A stretch of 64,000 bases of DNA, from contig CM055822.1 in the NCBI GenBank assembly GCA_029582265.1, positions 8,507,700 through 8,571,699 on the forward strand. Direction: 5' to 3'. The translations under genes were made by a program, and so were the position numbers. This stretch comes from Zoroaster sp. YZ-2022. Lineage: Eukaryota > Echinodermata > Asteroidea > Forcipulatida > Zoroasteridae. The notes below the pieces were generated by a model, which was not told the origin of the DNA, searched no databases, and worked only from the letters and a program-made list of their open reading frames with translations. This document shows, one piece after another, positions 10,906-23,670 of the stretch. The first letter of the stretch is position 1; each line of letters begins with the position of its first letter.

Positions 10906-11640
10906 TCCAAAAACCGAACTGAAGAGCTTCTCGGCCGTTAGTAGTGATCAAGTTTGCCTAAAAAGTACAGTGCGACAAGCTGAGAAATCCTCCGTTTGCG
11001 TGCTTTCTGGAAATAAAAAATGATTTTGTACTAATTCTTAATAATTGTTTTCAATAATTTTGCTTTCTGACCGACTACCTTTCTCCTCCAAAATTAATAT
11101 TAATAATACTGTCAACGAGAGATCCGACATCAATTAATTTAAAATATTTTGATAACGAGCCAATTAGTGTTTCATTCAGTTCTTACTGAGAACAGACTAT
11201 TGAATTTTAAGCGGTTTTTGTTCGGTAATGTTGTGCTGGCAACAATTATTAGCAATTAAATGTCAACAATAATACTGTTGATGACAGACTAATAAGCCTT
11301 ATCAGTACTGAGCACGCAAGGAATTATGGGAGTCGGGTTTTGAAAAAAGTTGTAAACAAACGCATATGTTTGTGCACAAAGTCAATGGAGGAGAAAGGTG
11401 GTCGGTCAGAAAGGTGACGTTTTTACGCATTTAGCAAAATTATGGAGAAGTTTTTTAAGAATTCGGTTAACTTATAAACAAAATTTTTATAATTAAGAAA
11501 AGAATTGATTTCCCCCCCGAAAACTACGCAAATGGAGGAATTCTCAGCTGATTTCTGATCCCCGGGGTACGACAACCATATTTTAGTCTTTAAGCATTTT
11601 TCCTCTAAAAAAAGGTTAAATTGCAACTAATTTCATCGTA
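10905..11640. repeat. Arms of a large inverted repeat (family FB), left side of copy I
   Basis: Bases about 11095-11640 are the reverse complement of about 27050-27560, with shared blocks such as CTCCTCCATTGACTTTGTGC, TGGCTCGT and 'cagctgagaa'. Bases 10905-11090 also carry a shorter plus-sense arm. The two arms of copy I now lie 15 kb apart because the Tx1-like LINE nest sits between them. A compact copy of the same palindrome is at about 28690-30060. No coding capacity. The family could be a foldback transposon or part of a rearranged receptor flank. Confidence 0.7.
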
Positions 11641-11741
11641 TTTAAACCAAATGTGGAAGAAATATTTAAGAGGCCCTTGGGCCTTTTTTTTTTTTTAGAA
11701 CCGAGACCTGTCGCGGCCACGTTTTTGGGTCGGCGGCCATC

Positions 11742-13088
11742 TTGAAAATGACCACCATGTATCACCAAAGCACAATGAAGGGCAGTCTGAACCGACCAAA
11801 TACTGTCAAATTCAATTTACGTAATGTAAAAGGAGTAACACCAGAAGACGTGTATAGAGCTATATACAATGAAATTGGGCAAGTGGAAACAATGAAATGT
11901 ATAGAACCTTTGGAGAACGGATGGTGGAATGTGACCTTCGACAATGAAAGCCATTGTGAGAAAATCGCCACGCAAGGGTTTATAGTAAAGAATGTCATGG
12001 TACAGTGTGAAAGGGCAACTATCCAAAACTCGGCAGTTATCTACATTAAAGTCCCATATGAAATGGCAGACCAAGTCATCACTAGCGTACTTATGGAATA
12101 TGGAATAGTTGCTAACATCCGCCGACAAGTCCACGATTTCGACGATTTGATTGAAACGGGAGTCCGGAGTTGCCTTGTTAAAAACATAAAGAAACCCATA
12201 CCTAGCTACATCAGAGTAGGAGCCTTCACACTCCCCGTCAGATATAAGGGACAACAGAAAACCTGTAAAATCTGACAGAAGCCCGACCATTTTGCTAGAG
12301 ACTGCCCCAAACGAGGACGCTGCTTCGTGTGTGGCAGTGAAAACCATAGAGCGTCTTCGCACGATAAACAGAACCACGAAGATGCACATGATGATGATGA
12401 TGATGAAGACACTGTTTCAATAGTGGAAATTGAAGAACAACTAACAGACGACAGTGAAGATGAGGGAACACCACCAAACGACGACGACACAGATACCCAA
12501 ACCCCAACCACAGAGACCATAACCCACAAAGACACAGACGAGGAAAACCAGGAATGAGGACAAAAGAACAACACCAAAAACCAGGCTAACGAAGAAAATA
12601 CACCACAGGAAAAAAACGAGAAACAAGTATTACCAAAGAAAAGCTACAGCGAAGTACTTACAACAACCACTACCATGACAGATGAAGATCAAAATACTAC
12701 AAGAAAAAACAAGATGACACCCCTGACACAAAAAGCAACCGGGCGTACGAGCAGCAAACAGAGACCAGTAGGTTTTTGTGATGAACACGTAAAAACCCAA
12801 TCACGAAAGAGGAAATCGGGAGAAGACACGGTATTAGACCGGAAACAGCCGAAAGAGGATGACGATGGAAAAGAAGACATGGAAATAGAGATAAGATCGG
12901 AAACAGAGATAATTGAACCAAGTCAAGAAAACGACGAAGAGCTAACACCGTACGTACGAGGAGGGGTCCAACGCTTCAGACACAAAAAGGGAGCTGGATC
13001 GCGAAATGAAACTAAGAACAACCAACAAACCCACGAGAATCCGCAAACCCAAAGCCAACGAGGTCGGGGACGAGGCAGGTCAACATAA
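11742..13088 (+). pseudogene. Tx1/L1-like ORF1 (RNA-binding, CCHC), two in-frame stops
   Basis: A single frame of about 448 codons starts at ATG 11742 (MKMTTMYHQS). The first 175 residues resemble the RRM-like region of Tx1-type ORF1 proteins (NTVKFNLRNVKGVTPEDVY). Two CCHC zinc knuckles follow. The first reads CKI-stop-QKPDHFARDC, so a TGA at 12273-12275 replaces the second Cys; the second is CFVCGSENH. The rest is acidic then basic, low-complexity and rich in Glu, Asp, Lys and Thr, with another TGA at 12555-12557, and ends RGRGRGRST. The role known for the family is binding element RNA in an RNP. Both lesions are single-base TGA changes in an otherwise open frame, so the element decayed recently. 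Confidence 0.85.
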
Positions 13089-13145
13089 GGTTATTTCTTC
13101 CTTTCCAATCATTTCACAACATTGCAAAATATATTTTTAGTAGTA

Positions 13146-14957
13146 ATGGCTCTCAATAGCTCTCTCTCAATAGCCTCGATTAACACAAACGGTTTACGAG
13201 ACTAAACTAAACGAGAAACTTTATTTAATTATTTTACTTGTAGGAAATTTCAAATAATTTTGTTACAAGAAACTCATAGTGAAAACATTGATGAATACTC
13301 CTGGCGTAAACAGTGGGAAGGGGACATTATTTTCAACCACGGCAATAGAGCTTCTAAAGGGGTAGCTATCTTAATTTCTAATAAAGTGGGGCTGACGTAT
13401 GACAATATTTGTAAAGATCAGGAACGAAGGTGGGTTAAAGCGGATTTTGTCTGGGGTGAAAACAAAATTACTTTGATTTCAGTCTACGCCCCAAACCAAA
13501 TTAATCCAAGGATTGTTTTTTTTATAAATATTGATGATATGTTAAAAGAGAACAATAATAATATTATTATGGGAGGTGATTTCAATTGTCATCTTGATAA
13601 AACAGCCGTTTATGACAGAAGTAAAATTGACTTTATTAATATCTTGAAAAGATATGGTCTGAAAGATGTTTGGCGAACAATCCATAATGAAAACCCGGGA
13701 CACACCTTCTACCGAAAAGGTCTCGATAAACCAAGTAAAATTGACTATTTTTTTATTACCTCTGAATTACTCAATATTGTTGAACAAGTCGGCACTAATC
13801 CAACTGGTCTTTCAGACCATGAAATAGTTTATTTAAAACTTATCAATCATAACAAACCCATAGGACCTGGCAGATGGATATGTAACAATAGTATCTTAAA
13901 AAATGATGATTGTAACTTCAGAATAACCAACTTTTGGGATTATTGGAAAACTAAAAAATATGAATACCCTACATTATTAATATGGTGGGAGAGGGGTAAA
14001 ACAACATTAAAGGAAATTATCAAGGATGTTAGTACGGAAAAAGCTTATTTAGAAAAAAGAGAAACGAAATGTTTACAGAAAAGGTATGAAAACCTCATGA
14101 GTAGTCCTAACCCCAACTCCGACGATATTCGTCAAGTTGAAGATAGATTAAAAGAAATTGAAGTTAAACATTGGCAAAAAGCTAAAATCCGGGTGAGAAA
14201 TATCCAAAAAAATGATGATGAGAAACCTTCTAAATACTACTTGGGCCTCGAAAAACAACAAATTACCAGCAATAAAATAGACAAATTACAAACCAGTAAA
14301 AACAATTATGTTGAACGAACAGAAGATATCCTCGACTGTGTTAACCGTTTCTACACCGATTTGTATAAACATGAAGATATTTCGATCCTTCACATGAATG
14401 AGATCCTCTCTAAAATTGAAACAAAAAGCTTTCCGGAAGACACTGTTTATGATTTAGAAAAAGAGCTCTCTGTTGAAGAACTTGATATAGCACTGAAGCA
14501 AATGAAAAGGAACAAGTCTCCGGGTATAGACGGATTAACTGTTGAATTTTATCTTACCTATTGGGATATTCTAAAAAATGACCTTTGCAAAGTGTTAAAG
14601 GAATGTATTGTTCATAATTTACTTCCCAAAACTATGAATATAGCTCTTGTGAGATTAATTTATAAAAATAAAGGTGATAGAACAGAACTTACTAATTGGA
14701 GACCGATTAGTCTCCTTACAGTGGATTATAAGATCCTCTCTAAAGTTATAACAAACAGAATTAAGTCTATTATGTCTACTATCATTGGAGAGGAACAGAC
14801 AAGTGGGGTTGCAAATAGAAATATCCAAGATAATCTTATGATTCTTAGAGATACCATTGATTATATTAACTGGAACAATTGTGAGGGAGCTCTTATTTGT
14901 ATTGATCAAGAGAAGGCCTTTGATAGAATCAGTTGGACTTATCTTTTCAATGAATGA
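13146..14957 (+). pseudogene. Tx1/L1-like ORF2, 5' part: APE endonuclease and RT up to motif A
   Basis: The frame starts at ATG 13146 (MALNSSLSIASINTNGLRD), which gives the canonical first endonuclease motif N-T-N-G. A TAA at 13203-13205 breaks it, and the frame is then open to 14957. Endonuclease motifs: LLQETH, GGDFNCHLD, KIDYFF and GLSDHEIV. RT motifs: KSPGIDGLTVEFY, NWRPISLLTVDYKILSKV and IDQEKAFDRISW with the first catalytic Asp. The frame is cut by the 14958-24504 LINE inside the RT. The tail FNE-stop comes from the target duplication. Confidence 0.88.
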
Positions 14958-15087
14958 GCTCGGGTACAAGCGAGACGTGTTTAGCGCAAGCTCCAGGAGT
15001 TACTCAACCGTGATACTATAGTTAGCCTAACTTGCAACCATCTGTGATTTCAGTTTATTTGATTTTGTTTGACAACGGGCATTTAAA

Positions 15088-16915
15088 ATGGCCCTCAGAG
15101 TATGTCATGATTGCAAAAAGAAATCAGCTGATGTCGATATTCGACAATCTGAATATCTTCTGTGTGATTTGTGCGAATCAAAACGACAAAATCCACCAGT
15201 AAAGCAGCAAGAAGCCAAAACTACTTTTTCTGGAGCTGCAGCAAACCTTGTAGAATTGATTTCTTCACCGTTAAGAAACACCGCAAAGCCTACAACTCCC
15301 GCTACAACTTCTACAAATGTAACAGCGCAACCTACGGTAACTCCCGCTACAACACTAACGATTACAGAAGCTGCTGCTGCTGTCCATGAAACCCAATCGC
15401 AAATCATTGACCGGCTTAATGTGGATTGCCTGGATATATACGCAAATGCAACTAATATCTTACCCATGCTATTCGTCAAGGTATGACATCTATTCTTCCC
15501 AAAGACACTGATCGGACTGTAATTGCCAATTATGCCATTGAGATATGTAATAAACTAAGAGACCGTGCACAAAGACGAAAGGAGGAATTATCGACATCAT
15601 CAACACTATCACAGAGCATACTGTTATCAACATCTGCGCCCCCGATTCCTCCCTCCTCGCCAAACTAACCGCGGCACGTGTTGAGTGTTCACAGAACTGT
15701 AAATTTGGACATCTTGAAAGAGTAAAAACATCACAACTGGAATGCAGTTTATGCCAAGGTCAGTACCATAAGATTTGTGTCGGCGTAAAAACATCTTCAA
15801 AACCTACAGTTTGGATTTGTCCCTCTTGTAAGAACATCCCAACCATCGTTAAGACACTCACAATGAATCTCGGTGAACAGAAGAAAGAACTGGTAAATCT
15901 TCGCCGCGAGAATATGAAACTGAAAGGACTTATACACGCACAAACAAATAACTACAAGAATCTGCAAAATCTAGTGGAACTTAAGAATACGCCTATATCA
16001 GTAATGTATGTGCAGCCCACCCCCTTGGACACCGCGCCTACGCACCCTGCAAAACCAGATAGTAAGTTGGGAACAGCTAAGTCTTTACTGATCGGAGATA
16101 GCATGATTAGGGACTTTGCGGAACGAGGCTTGGGGAACACTAAGATTGAATGTCTCAGGGGAGCTAATGTGTCAAAGGTTCACCAGAAATTGAAAAATAT
16201 GAGCGTTGATGATTATGGAACTATCATATTGCATGTCGCGACAAATGACTGCACCTCACAAAGAAGCCAGAATGAAGCAGAGGACATCTACACTGAAATG
16301 ATCTCGGACTTACAAACACGTGCCCCTAATACAGCGATTGTTATTTCTTCTGTGTGTTCCCGGGTAGATGACAACGGCCGTCACCAACCAGCTGTTGATA
16401 CTATGAACTCCCATTTGCGTCGAATCGCTTCTGTGAAGGGCTGTATGTTTGTTAACAATGACAGCACCTTTAAGTTTCAAGACAAAGCAGTTGATGAGTC
16501 CCTTCTCAACAACGGAGGTCTTCACTTGAATAGGAAAGGGACCAGACGCCTACTACAAAACATCCACGAAGCTCACCCCATCATCAAGAAGAGGGCTGGA
16601 AACTCAACCGCGGACCCCGTTGGTAAAATTCCAAGCCCAGCAAGCGCAACTTCCAGGACTATGAATAACAACGCTCGCCGTTCCTCTGGATTTGACAGAC
16701 AACGCCCGGTGCATTGTACTTCTTCCGATCACAGACGCAATTCGCAATTTCCCGTACGGTGTGATCTATGCGGCCTTTCTATTTATGACAAGGGTTTGTA
16801 GACATCGCCAGCCAGTACAGTGTCATACATGCCACGAATTTGGACACAAATCCTATATTCCCGGTGTCAGACCATACCTATGTCGCGAGCGACCTAACTA
16901 CAGCCATTGGCAATA
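15088..16915 (+). pseudogene. LINE ORF1: zinc ribbon, PHD finger, SGNH hydrolase, CCHC knuckle; frameshifted
   Basis: The protein starts MALRVCHDCKK with a Cys-x2-Cys...Cys-x2-Cys motif. After a Thr/Ala-rich linker and two frameshifts (about 15480, about 15670) comes a PHD finger (about 15688-15835) ending HKICVG...WICPSC. A leucine-rich coiled-coil-like stretch follows (15863-15970), then an SGNH/GDSL-type hydrolase (about 16080-16560) with LLIGDSMIRD (nucleophile Ser), HVATND (the GxND block with A for G) and GGLHLNRKG (catalytic His, but Gly where Asp is usual). After a frameshift near 16770 comes a CCHC-like motif CHTCHEFGHKS. PHD and esterase domains are known in ORF1 of CR1-like elements. 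The role of the hydrolase in retrotransposition is not settled. Confidence 0.82.
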
Positions 16916-17000
16916 GGATACAGCCAGCACCGTAGAATGTGTAAATCCATTTTCTATATTAACTGATGAACTTGATAATAATTATGAAAATGTTTCTTTA

Positions 17001-19433
17001 ATGTATGTTGAGCATGTGAATTCTACTCGTACTGCAAATCCTAACCATAATGATATCCAGAGTAATGCTAATAAACGCCATAGGCGTGGTGGTAGAAAGA
17101 AATGTAATACTAATAGTAAATTTAAGAATGTCAAAATTGCTTTTAATAATGTCAACAGGATTCGACCAAAGATTCACGAGGTTGAAAAGTTACTTAAAGA
17201 TGAATGTATTGATGTGTTTGGTATTGCTGAAACTTTCCTTAAGAGTACTGATGTTATTAATATTCAAGGTTATAGATGGGTGGGTAAAAATAGAATTAGA
17301 AAGGGGGGAGGCGGCATAGGCCTATTCCTTTCTGATAACGTTTGTATTATTGATGATGATGTTTTTAATTCGTCCTCAGATAATTTTGAAAGGTTATGGG
17401 TTAAGGTTTCTTTTGGCAAAGATATAAACACTTTTATATTTGCTGTAGCTTATTTCCCGGTTGAAGGCATTGATATTACTGACATTACTGATGAATTGTA
17501 TGGGCAACTGCTCTCAGAAGTGATGCGTATCGAAAATCAAGAGCCAGAGGACAACCCTCAAATTGTAATAATGGCCGATATGAATGCAAGAATTGGTCGT
17601 GAAATTAGCTATGGTGATGCAGTGTTAAATTCTAATGGCGAGCGCCTTCTTAACTTCCGTGATGATTCTAATCTTGAGATTTTGAATTGTTCTAAAACGT
17701 GTAGAGGTAAATTTACCTGGTTCAGAAACAATTTACAAAGTACTATTGATTACATGCTTTGTTCCAATAATCTTGTAAACCAGGTGCGCGAATTTATTGT
17801 TGATGAAGATCGCGAGTATGGATTAGGAAGTGATCACAATGTGCTACTATTGAAGCTTAACGTTATGAATAGGGACAGTAAGGATAATCAGAACAAAACG
17901 CGTAAAAGGTTAATCTGGGATATTAAACAAGACCAGGACTTTTCGGCTTATAAAGATAATCTGCGGGTTAATTTCTCTAATTGGGATGTGGGATTCCTGG
18001 AAAAACAATGTCTTGGCGGCTGCGTCTATAGGCTTAGGCACAAAATAAATCAAAATGAAATGCAACTCATGGTTTGACAAAAGTATTGATGATGGCATTA
18101 AAGACCGTAGAAGCGCTGCAAGATTACATAGGAAATGGGCTAAGGGTGAAAGGTCGGACAATCGTATGGGTGAAAATTTATGGAAAGATTACCAGGATAA
18201 ACGTATTCATGTTAAAAATCTTATTTAGAACAAAATTACTCAAATGCGCGTCGATCGCTCGATTGATATTGCTAACAAAGGGGGTCCTGCGTGTCGCGAT
18301 TTTTGGAAGGCTTTGAGAAGTAACGATAATACACGTAAAAATTCTGATATACATTGTATTATAGCTCCGCAATCCGGTGATATTATTTATGACAAAGAGA
18401 AGATGAATTTGACTATTCTTCAATATTGGCGCACTTTGGGGAAAATGAACATGACTATTAATGGTATTGGGGGTGTGGTGAATGATGATAGCAAGAGATG
18501 TAGAGTTAGGAATTTTGTTAACTCAATTAGAAGTCAGGAGTTTAGTTATGATATGGTTGATGTTGGGAATTTATATGATGTTGAAATTAACTTAGATATT
18601 GTTTTAGAAGCACTGAACTGTGCTAAAAACAATAAGTCGCCCGGTTTAGATGGTATTACAAATGAATTATTGAAAAATGGTGGGGACTGTTTAACTAGGA
18701 CACTTTTGGACATGTTCACCAAATTTATAGAACTTGAGAAGATTCCAGCGGAATGGAATCGTGGCATTATTGTCCCCATTTTCAAGAAAGGTGATCCGAA
18801 GGACCTTAATAACTATAGGGGGATTTCATTAACGTCGTGTGTTGCAAAAAATTTTAATAGGATTATTGCAATGAGTATCTCAAAACACCTAGAAAATTCA
18901 AATGTATTGTCAGAGGTTCAAGGAGGTTTTCGTTCATCATATCGCTGCGAAGACCACATCTTTACACTGAAGAGTATTAATGCGTGTCGTTTAACGGAAG
19001 GTAAGAAAACATATATGGCATTCTTAGACTTCCGTAAGGCGTTCGACACAGTGTGGAGGGATGGTCTTTTGATGGCAGCATGGAATTCAGGTCTAAGGGG
19101 TCGTATCTGGAGGTTGATTGACACTCTTTATGATAATGTTCAGGCACAAGTAAAATTTGGAAATATCGAAACTGATTTCTTTGATGTTGATGAAGGAGTT
19201 AAACAAGGTTGTGTTTTATCGCCGGTTTTGTTTTGTATTTTTATCTCTGAATTTTCTAAGTTACTTAAGAAGCATGATTTGGGTGTGCGAATTCACGATG
19301 TTTGGGTTGGTAGTCTTTTTTGGGCAGACGACGTGGTCTTATTGGCAAATGATGAAAAGGAATTGAATAGAATGTTGGAGGTAGCAGCTGAATTTGCGAA
19401 TGATTGGAAAATGAGTTTTAACCATGATAAATG
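17001..19433 (+). pseudogene. LINE ORF2, 5' and central part: APE endonuclease and RT
   Basis: The frame opens at ATG 17001 with a basic N-terminus (RHRRGGRKK). Endonuclease motifs: FNNVNRIRPK, IAETFL, MADMNARIG, STIDYMLCS and GSDHNVLLLKL. A frameshift near 18060 and a TAG near 18226 separate it from the RT (18244 onward): KSPGLDGITNELL, NNYRGISLTS, GGFRSSYRCEDHI, FLDFRKAFDTVW (first Asp), GVKQGCVLSP and FWADDVVLL (Asp pair). The frame ends at 19433 where a hairpin MITE is inserted. Removing that MITE restores the frame directly. Confidence 0.87.
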
Positions 19434-19435
19434 TA

Positions 19436-19549
19436 CTCTCTAAAAGTTTTAGATTGAAATTCACTCTAACTGATTGAAACTAGTGACAAATTGCTCATTA
19501 TTTGTCACTAGTTTCAATAGATTAGAGTGAATTTCAATCTTTTAGAGAG
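19436..19549. mobile_element. Near-perfect hairpin MITE with TA duplication in the LINE RT
   Basis: The 114-bp palindrome starts CTCTCTAAAAG and ends CTTTTAGAGAG, with almost complete pairing between arms and a loop of about 10 bases (TTGCTCATTA region). It is flanked by TA (19434-19435 and 19550-19551), as expected of Tc1/mariner-type mobilisation. It is the smallest and one of the latest insertions in the nest. Confidence 0.88.
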
Positions 19550-19602
19550 TAATGTATTACTTTCAGGTCAGCGTGTTAATAATGATAAATTGTGGAAGTT
19601 AG

Positions 19603-22600
19603 GTTTTTTTAATTTTATTTTATATAAAAGCAACTGTGAACAATAGCCACATCAGTAAATGACTAAAGAGGTCATCTGATAGGCCAATCAAATGGTTCAC
19701 TGCAGACCAGAGTGAAAAAAAGAGAAAAAGAGAGAAAAAAAATTATGTATATATATATAAACATATTATGCAAAGGTGACATACATGAATGAACTCAATT
19801 GAACTAAACTAATTAGAGAAATGACACCTGGCAAGGCATGGAGGGGAGCCCTACAAACTAATCCTACCTAACTGCAAAACCTGATCCTACTGCACTGTTC
19901 TCCCGCAGTTTAAGGAACAAGTCCAGCCGGAACAGTATTCACAAGTGCTCTAGTAGGACAGGGAACTAGCCTACATGTTCTAACCAACCATGCCTTGATA
20001 AGCATTGCGCTCTGTATACATCAAGAGGAGGCAAGAGACAGGAGATGCTTATGAACTTGAGCCAGTGAAAGATTGGACGCCACTGTCAGAAATTTTCCCA
20101 ACTACAGCTTCTGGAAGGTTGTTCCAAGTTCTGATTGCTGTGTGCAGGAAGCTTCTATCCAGGGTGTAAGTTTTGGCATTAGGCAAGGACAGGGCATGAG
20201 CCGGAATGGATGTGCTAGATCGTGTTACACGCCGCCTATCATAAGGAGGTGGTAGCATAGCTCGAAGATCTGAAGGGCAATGGCTGGTGTGCATTTTGTA
20301 CAACACTGTAGCTGCAGCAACCTGTCTCCTGTGATGTAGACTGGTAATAGCCAACTTCTCAAGAGCAATGGCTTCATCAACACCAATAATTTTGAGAGCC
20401 TTTCTTTGAATGGAGTCAAGTTGACTGAGGATGTCTGTGAAGCATTCATCCAGGATAAACAGGCATACTCCATGACACTACGCACCTGCGCTTTATAGAC
20501 AGTGGCCCTACCCTTGATGTCCAATTTGTTTGCGACTTTCCGCAGTGCTCCAAGCCTTTGAGCAGCTTTCTTGGAAATGGTGGAGATGTTTTTTGCCCAT
20601 GCAAGCTTACTGTCAATGGTAACCCCAAGGATCTGAATTTCTTTCTTCACTGCCAGCTTGCTATTTCCAAAGTACAAATCAAGTGTAGATGGACTCCTCT
20701 TTCTAGATATCATCATTGCTTTACACTTTGTTGGCTCGAATGTTACCATCCAGTCAGCTGCCCATGCTTTGATCCTTTCCAGGTCTCTGTTCAGGCTGGC
20801 TGCCACTAGGTTACTCTCACTTGGTGATCTTATTGGTGCAAAGAGCGTGCAGTCATCAGCATAAAGGTACATCTCATTCTTACACACATCAACAAGATCA
20901 TCAATAAAGATGGAGAACAAAAGTGGACCAAGTATTGAGCCTTGCGGGACTGATGCATTGATGGATGATCCATTATGCCAGACTTTATCAAATGCTCCTT
21001 TGATGTCCAGGGCAATGACACATACCTCACCGTTCTTATCCAAGTAGGTGTTCCATGTCTGGGAAAGGATGGTAAGAAGGTCTGCTGTGCTATGGTCTGG
21101 TCGGAAGCCAAACTGCCTGCTTGAAAAAAGGTGGTTGCTTGGTGGTAGAAAACTGCCTGACCCCTGGAGGTTGGTCATCAGCATTTGATAGACGACACTT
21201 TTCTGCAAATTCCTGGCAAAAACATCAGCCTTGTCTCTAGCTGTTGAGTATGCAACTCCATTGTGTTCAATGACGGGAATATCAGAGTGGCCTGTTCTTC
21301 CAGAAAGAGAGTTTACTATACTCCACCACTTCTTGCTGCTGAGATCATTGCCAGTTAGATCTTGCCTTAACTTGATGTTGTAGTTTATTTTGGCTTGACT
21401 CTCTGCTTGATTGTATTTCCGTCTTGCTAATGTAAACTTCTTTCTATTTGCAGGGGTGTTGCGCTTCTTTAACTGACGGTAGAGGCAACGCTTTCTTTTT
21501 GCAGCATGTCTGCACTTGTCATCAAACCAAGCTTTATCACCAGTCTTCTTAGTAACTGTTTTGCTAGGAATGTACATGTCCATGGCCTCACGAATGGCCT
21601 GTGTAACTTTGGTACATGCCTCCTCGGGGGCGTTATTGTTGAGTATTCCCGACCAGTTGACAGATGAAAGATGTCCTCGCATATCCCAGAAGTTTGCTCG
21701 ATCATAGCTCCAAACTTTCCTTCTGTACGGGTTGTCCCGGAAGACTGGAACCTGTAGCTGTACTAGCACAGGGTTATGATCTGAAGTGCCAAGGTGTGCA
21801 AAGGTTGTGACAGTAGCAGGTAAGTCTGTCATAACAAGATCCAGGATATGCTCTCCTCTTGTTGGCTCAGCTACAATCTGGTGTAGACCAAGACAGTCTG
21901 CTAGTCGGAGTGTTAATCGGCCCGCACTGTCTGTTGTTCTACTGCCTAGCCAGTCTTGGTGATGGACATTAAAATCACCCACAAGCATCAGAGATTGTGC
22001 TCCAAACTCGATCATCTTGGGGAGGGCACTTGTATCCAGATACTCCAGTATATCATTGTTGCCACTAGGTGGTCTATAAATGGCACCAATGAGCAGTTTC
22101 TGAGACTGAAGAGAAATCGTAAGCCACATGAGTTCAAGGTCTTTGGATCTCTCCTGGGGTTGTGGTAATGGCGATGCCATCCAGGCAGTAAACAGCAAGG
22201 CCACCTCCAGATGTACCTTCGCGATCTCTGCGGCAGCACATGAAATAACCAGGAATTGTGATGCAGTCAGCTCCATCTGCAACCGTTGAGTCAAGGAAGG
22301 TCTCTACCACTATGACAATGGCAGGTTTTTCTTTGGTGCATAGGTTAGCGAGTTCACCGATGTTGGATCGTAAGCCACGTATGTTCACCTCTATGATTCG
22401 CAATTCTGTATCTCGTAGTCGATGGGCAGGCATGTGTCGTTTCCGTTTTGATCGGTCCTTTCGAGGCTTGGCTGTAGACTTTGTAGCAAGAAAGAGACGG
22501 GCACAGGGGTTGCTAGCCCCTGTACCCCAGTAACGCACCTGGACAGTGCGGTGAAGGTATGTGCTATGCATGACCTGATCTGAAAGCATCATAATATGAC

Positions 22601-22665
22601 TCATAATATGACTCATAACAGATCGGGTACAAAAAAGAGCCACTTGGTCAAGGATTGGGTGATCA
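19603..22665 (-). mobile_element. Third LINE, minus strand, inside the second LINE
   Basis: The boundaries are inferred from where the host LINE protein breaks off (after ...NNDKLWKLG, about 19602) and resumes (about 22666). On the minus strand the element runs from a short 5' region at 22665 through ORF2 to a 3' UTR (20048-19603) with an A-rich end (T-rich on the plus strand at 19604-19625). I could not find a clear target duplication. A (TA)n/GA-rich patch lies at 19715-19765. Confidence 0.75.
20049..22643 (-). pseudogene. Third LINE ORF2: APE endonuclease and RT with internal deletions
   Basis: Reading right to left, frame 1 (22643 to about 22180) has the endonuclease N-terminus (IIEVNIRGLRSN, VETFLDSTV, GGGLAVYC). 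Frame 2 (22294-20225) has GAIYRPPSG, VGDFNVHHQDW, LDLVMTD and TSDHNPVL, a WFDDKCR linker, then RT with FGFRPDHSTADLL, LDIKGAFDKVWH (first Asp), SVPQGSILGPLLF and LYADDCTLF (Asp pair). Two stretches are missing: between the linker and FGFRP (the RT fingers) and after KVWH. Frame 3 (about 20440-20049) has the C-terminus with LHHRRQVAAATVLYKMH, ending in a stop at 20049. The style is jockey/CR1-like. Dead, though the catalytic RT residues remain. Confidence 0.85.
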
Positions 22666-23670
22666 GCACTGATGGAAAATTGTATACCTCCACTACCCTA
22701 TGATAAATATATTTCAGTAACCAGGGAATATAAATATCTTGGAGTGTATATTTCTCGTAACCTTACTGACCACCAACATATTGAGGAAGTTGTCAAGAAA
22801 GGTAACAGACTAATTGCGTATATCAAATCTGTAACTGATAATTTTGATGACTTTAATCGCGTTTACTATGGTGATGTTTTATGGCGAACGATTGCTCTCC
22901 CATCAATTAATTACGCTAGCGCAGTGTGGATCCCTAGTAGTCAGTCGGATGTTGATAAACTCGAAAAGCTTCAGTTACAAATGGCGCGCTATATTCTGAA
23001 AGCCTCCCGCAACACGCCGCGTGCAGCTCTTTATGGCGACTTGGTTGGGTCCCTATCTCTACCATGCAAAATACGCTTAGGATGAAATTTCTTGCGAGTT
23101 GTTAACTTGGATATGCATCGGTGGTCGAAACTTTTGTTAAATACAATGATTAGTTTAGATGACGTCAGTAACTTGCGTTACAATTTTTGAGCCACACCCA
23201 GGAAGTTTTAGGCAAATGTGGCTTTTTATGTTATTGATAGTGCAAAGTTAGGAAGTACCTCAGAATCCATACTGGATTAATTCTGTAAAGACTATTATTT
23301 TTGATATATCTGCAAATGATTGGAGGGACGAGGTATGCAGTAAAACGTCCCTTGCAGACTACATGACTATTAAAGATAATCCGGGCTTAGAGGCTTATCT
23401 TTTGGATAAAACCGATTTTCACGGCGCGTGTTTGAAATTTAAAATTCGCTCTAATACCCTTCCACTTGACCGCAAAATCAGTAGGTGGACACCGGATATT
23501 GATGGGACATGTACTCTGTGCAATAATGGAGATGAAGATGTGAAGCACTTTCTGTTTATTTGTCATGCGCTCCATTCAATTAGATCGATGAGTATACTAA
23601 GCTTCAAGATAACCTTTTCAGAAACGATTGTGTTGATGTTTGGGAACTATTTATTTCTGGTAATCTAGAT
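22666..23670 (+). pseudogene. Second LINE ORF2, 3' part
   Basis: The frame after the nested LINE opens with MENCIPPLPYDKYISVTREYKYLGVYIS, whose YKYLG motif is the segment that follows the RT palm in LINE proteins. It runs to about 23085. After frameshifts, the C-terminal part is at 23363-23668 with the Cys-His motif CTLCNNGDEDVKHFLFIC, a C-x2-C...H...C knuckle seen at the C-terminus of several LINE clades. The first motif joins in frame with the ...KLWKLG end at about 19602. Confidence 0.8.

Noticed and set aside
11762..12948. Minus-strand open frames (Ser-, Phe- or Val-rich) of up to 190 codons
   Set aside because: They are shadows of the Tx1-like ORF1 on the plus strand, which has recognisable knuckles and ordered domains.
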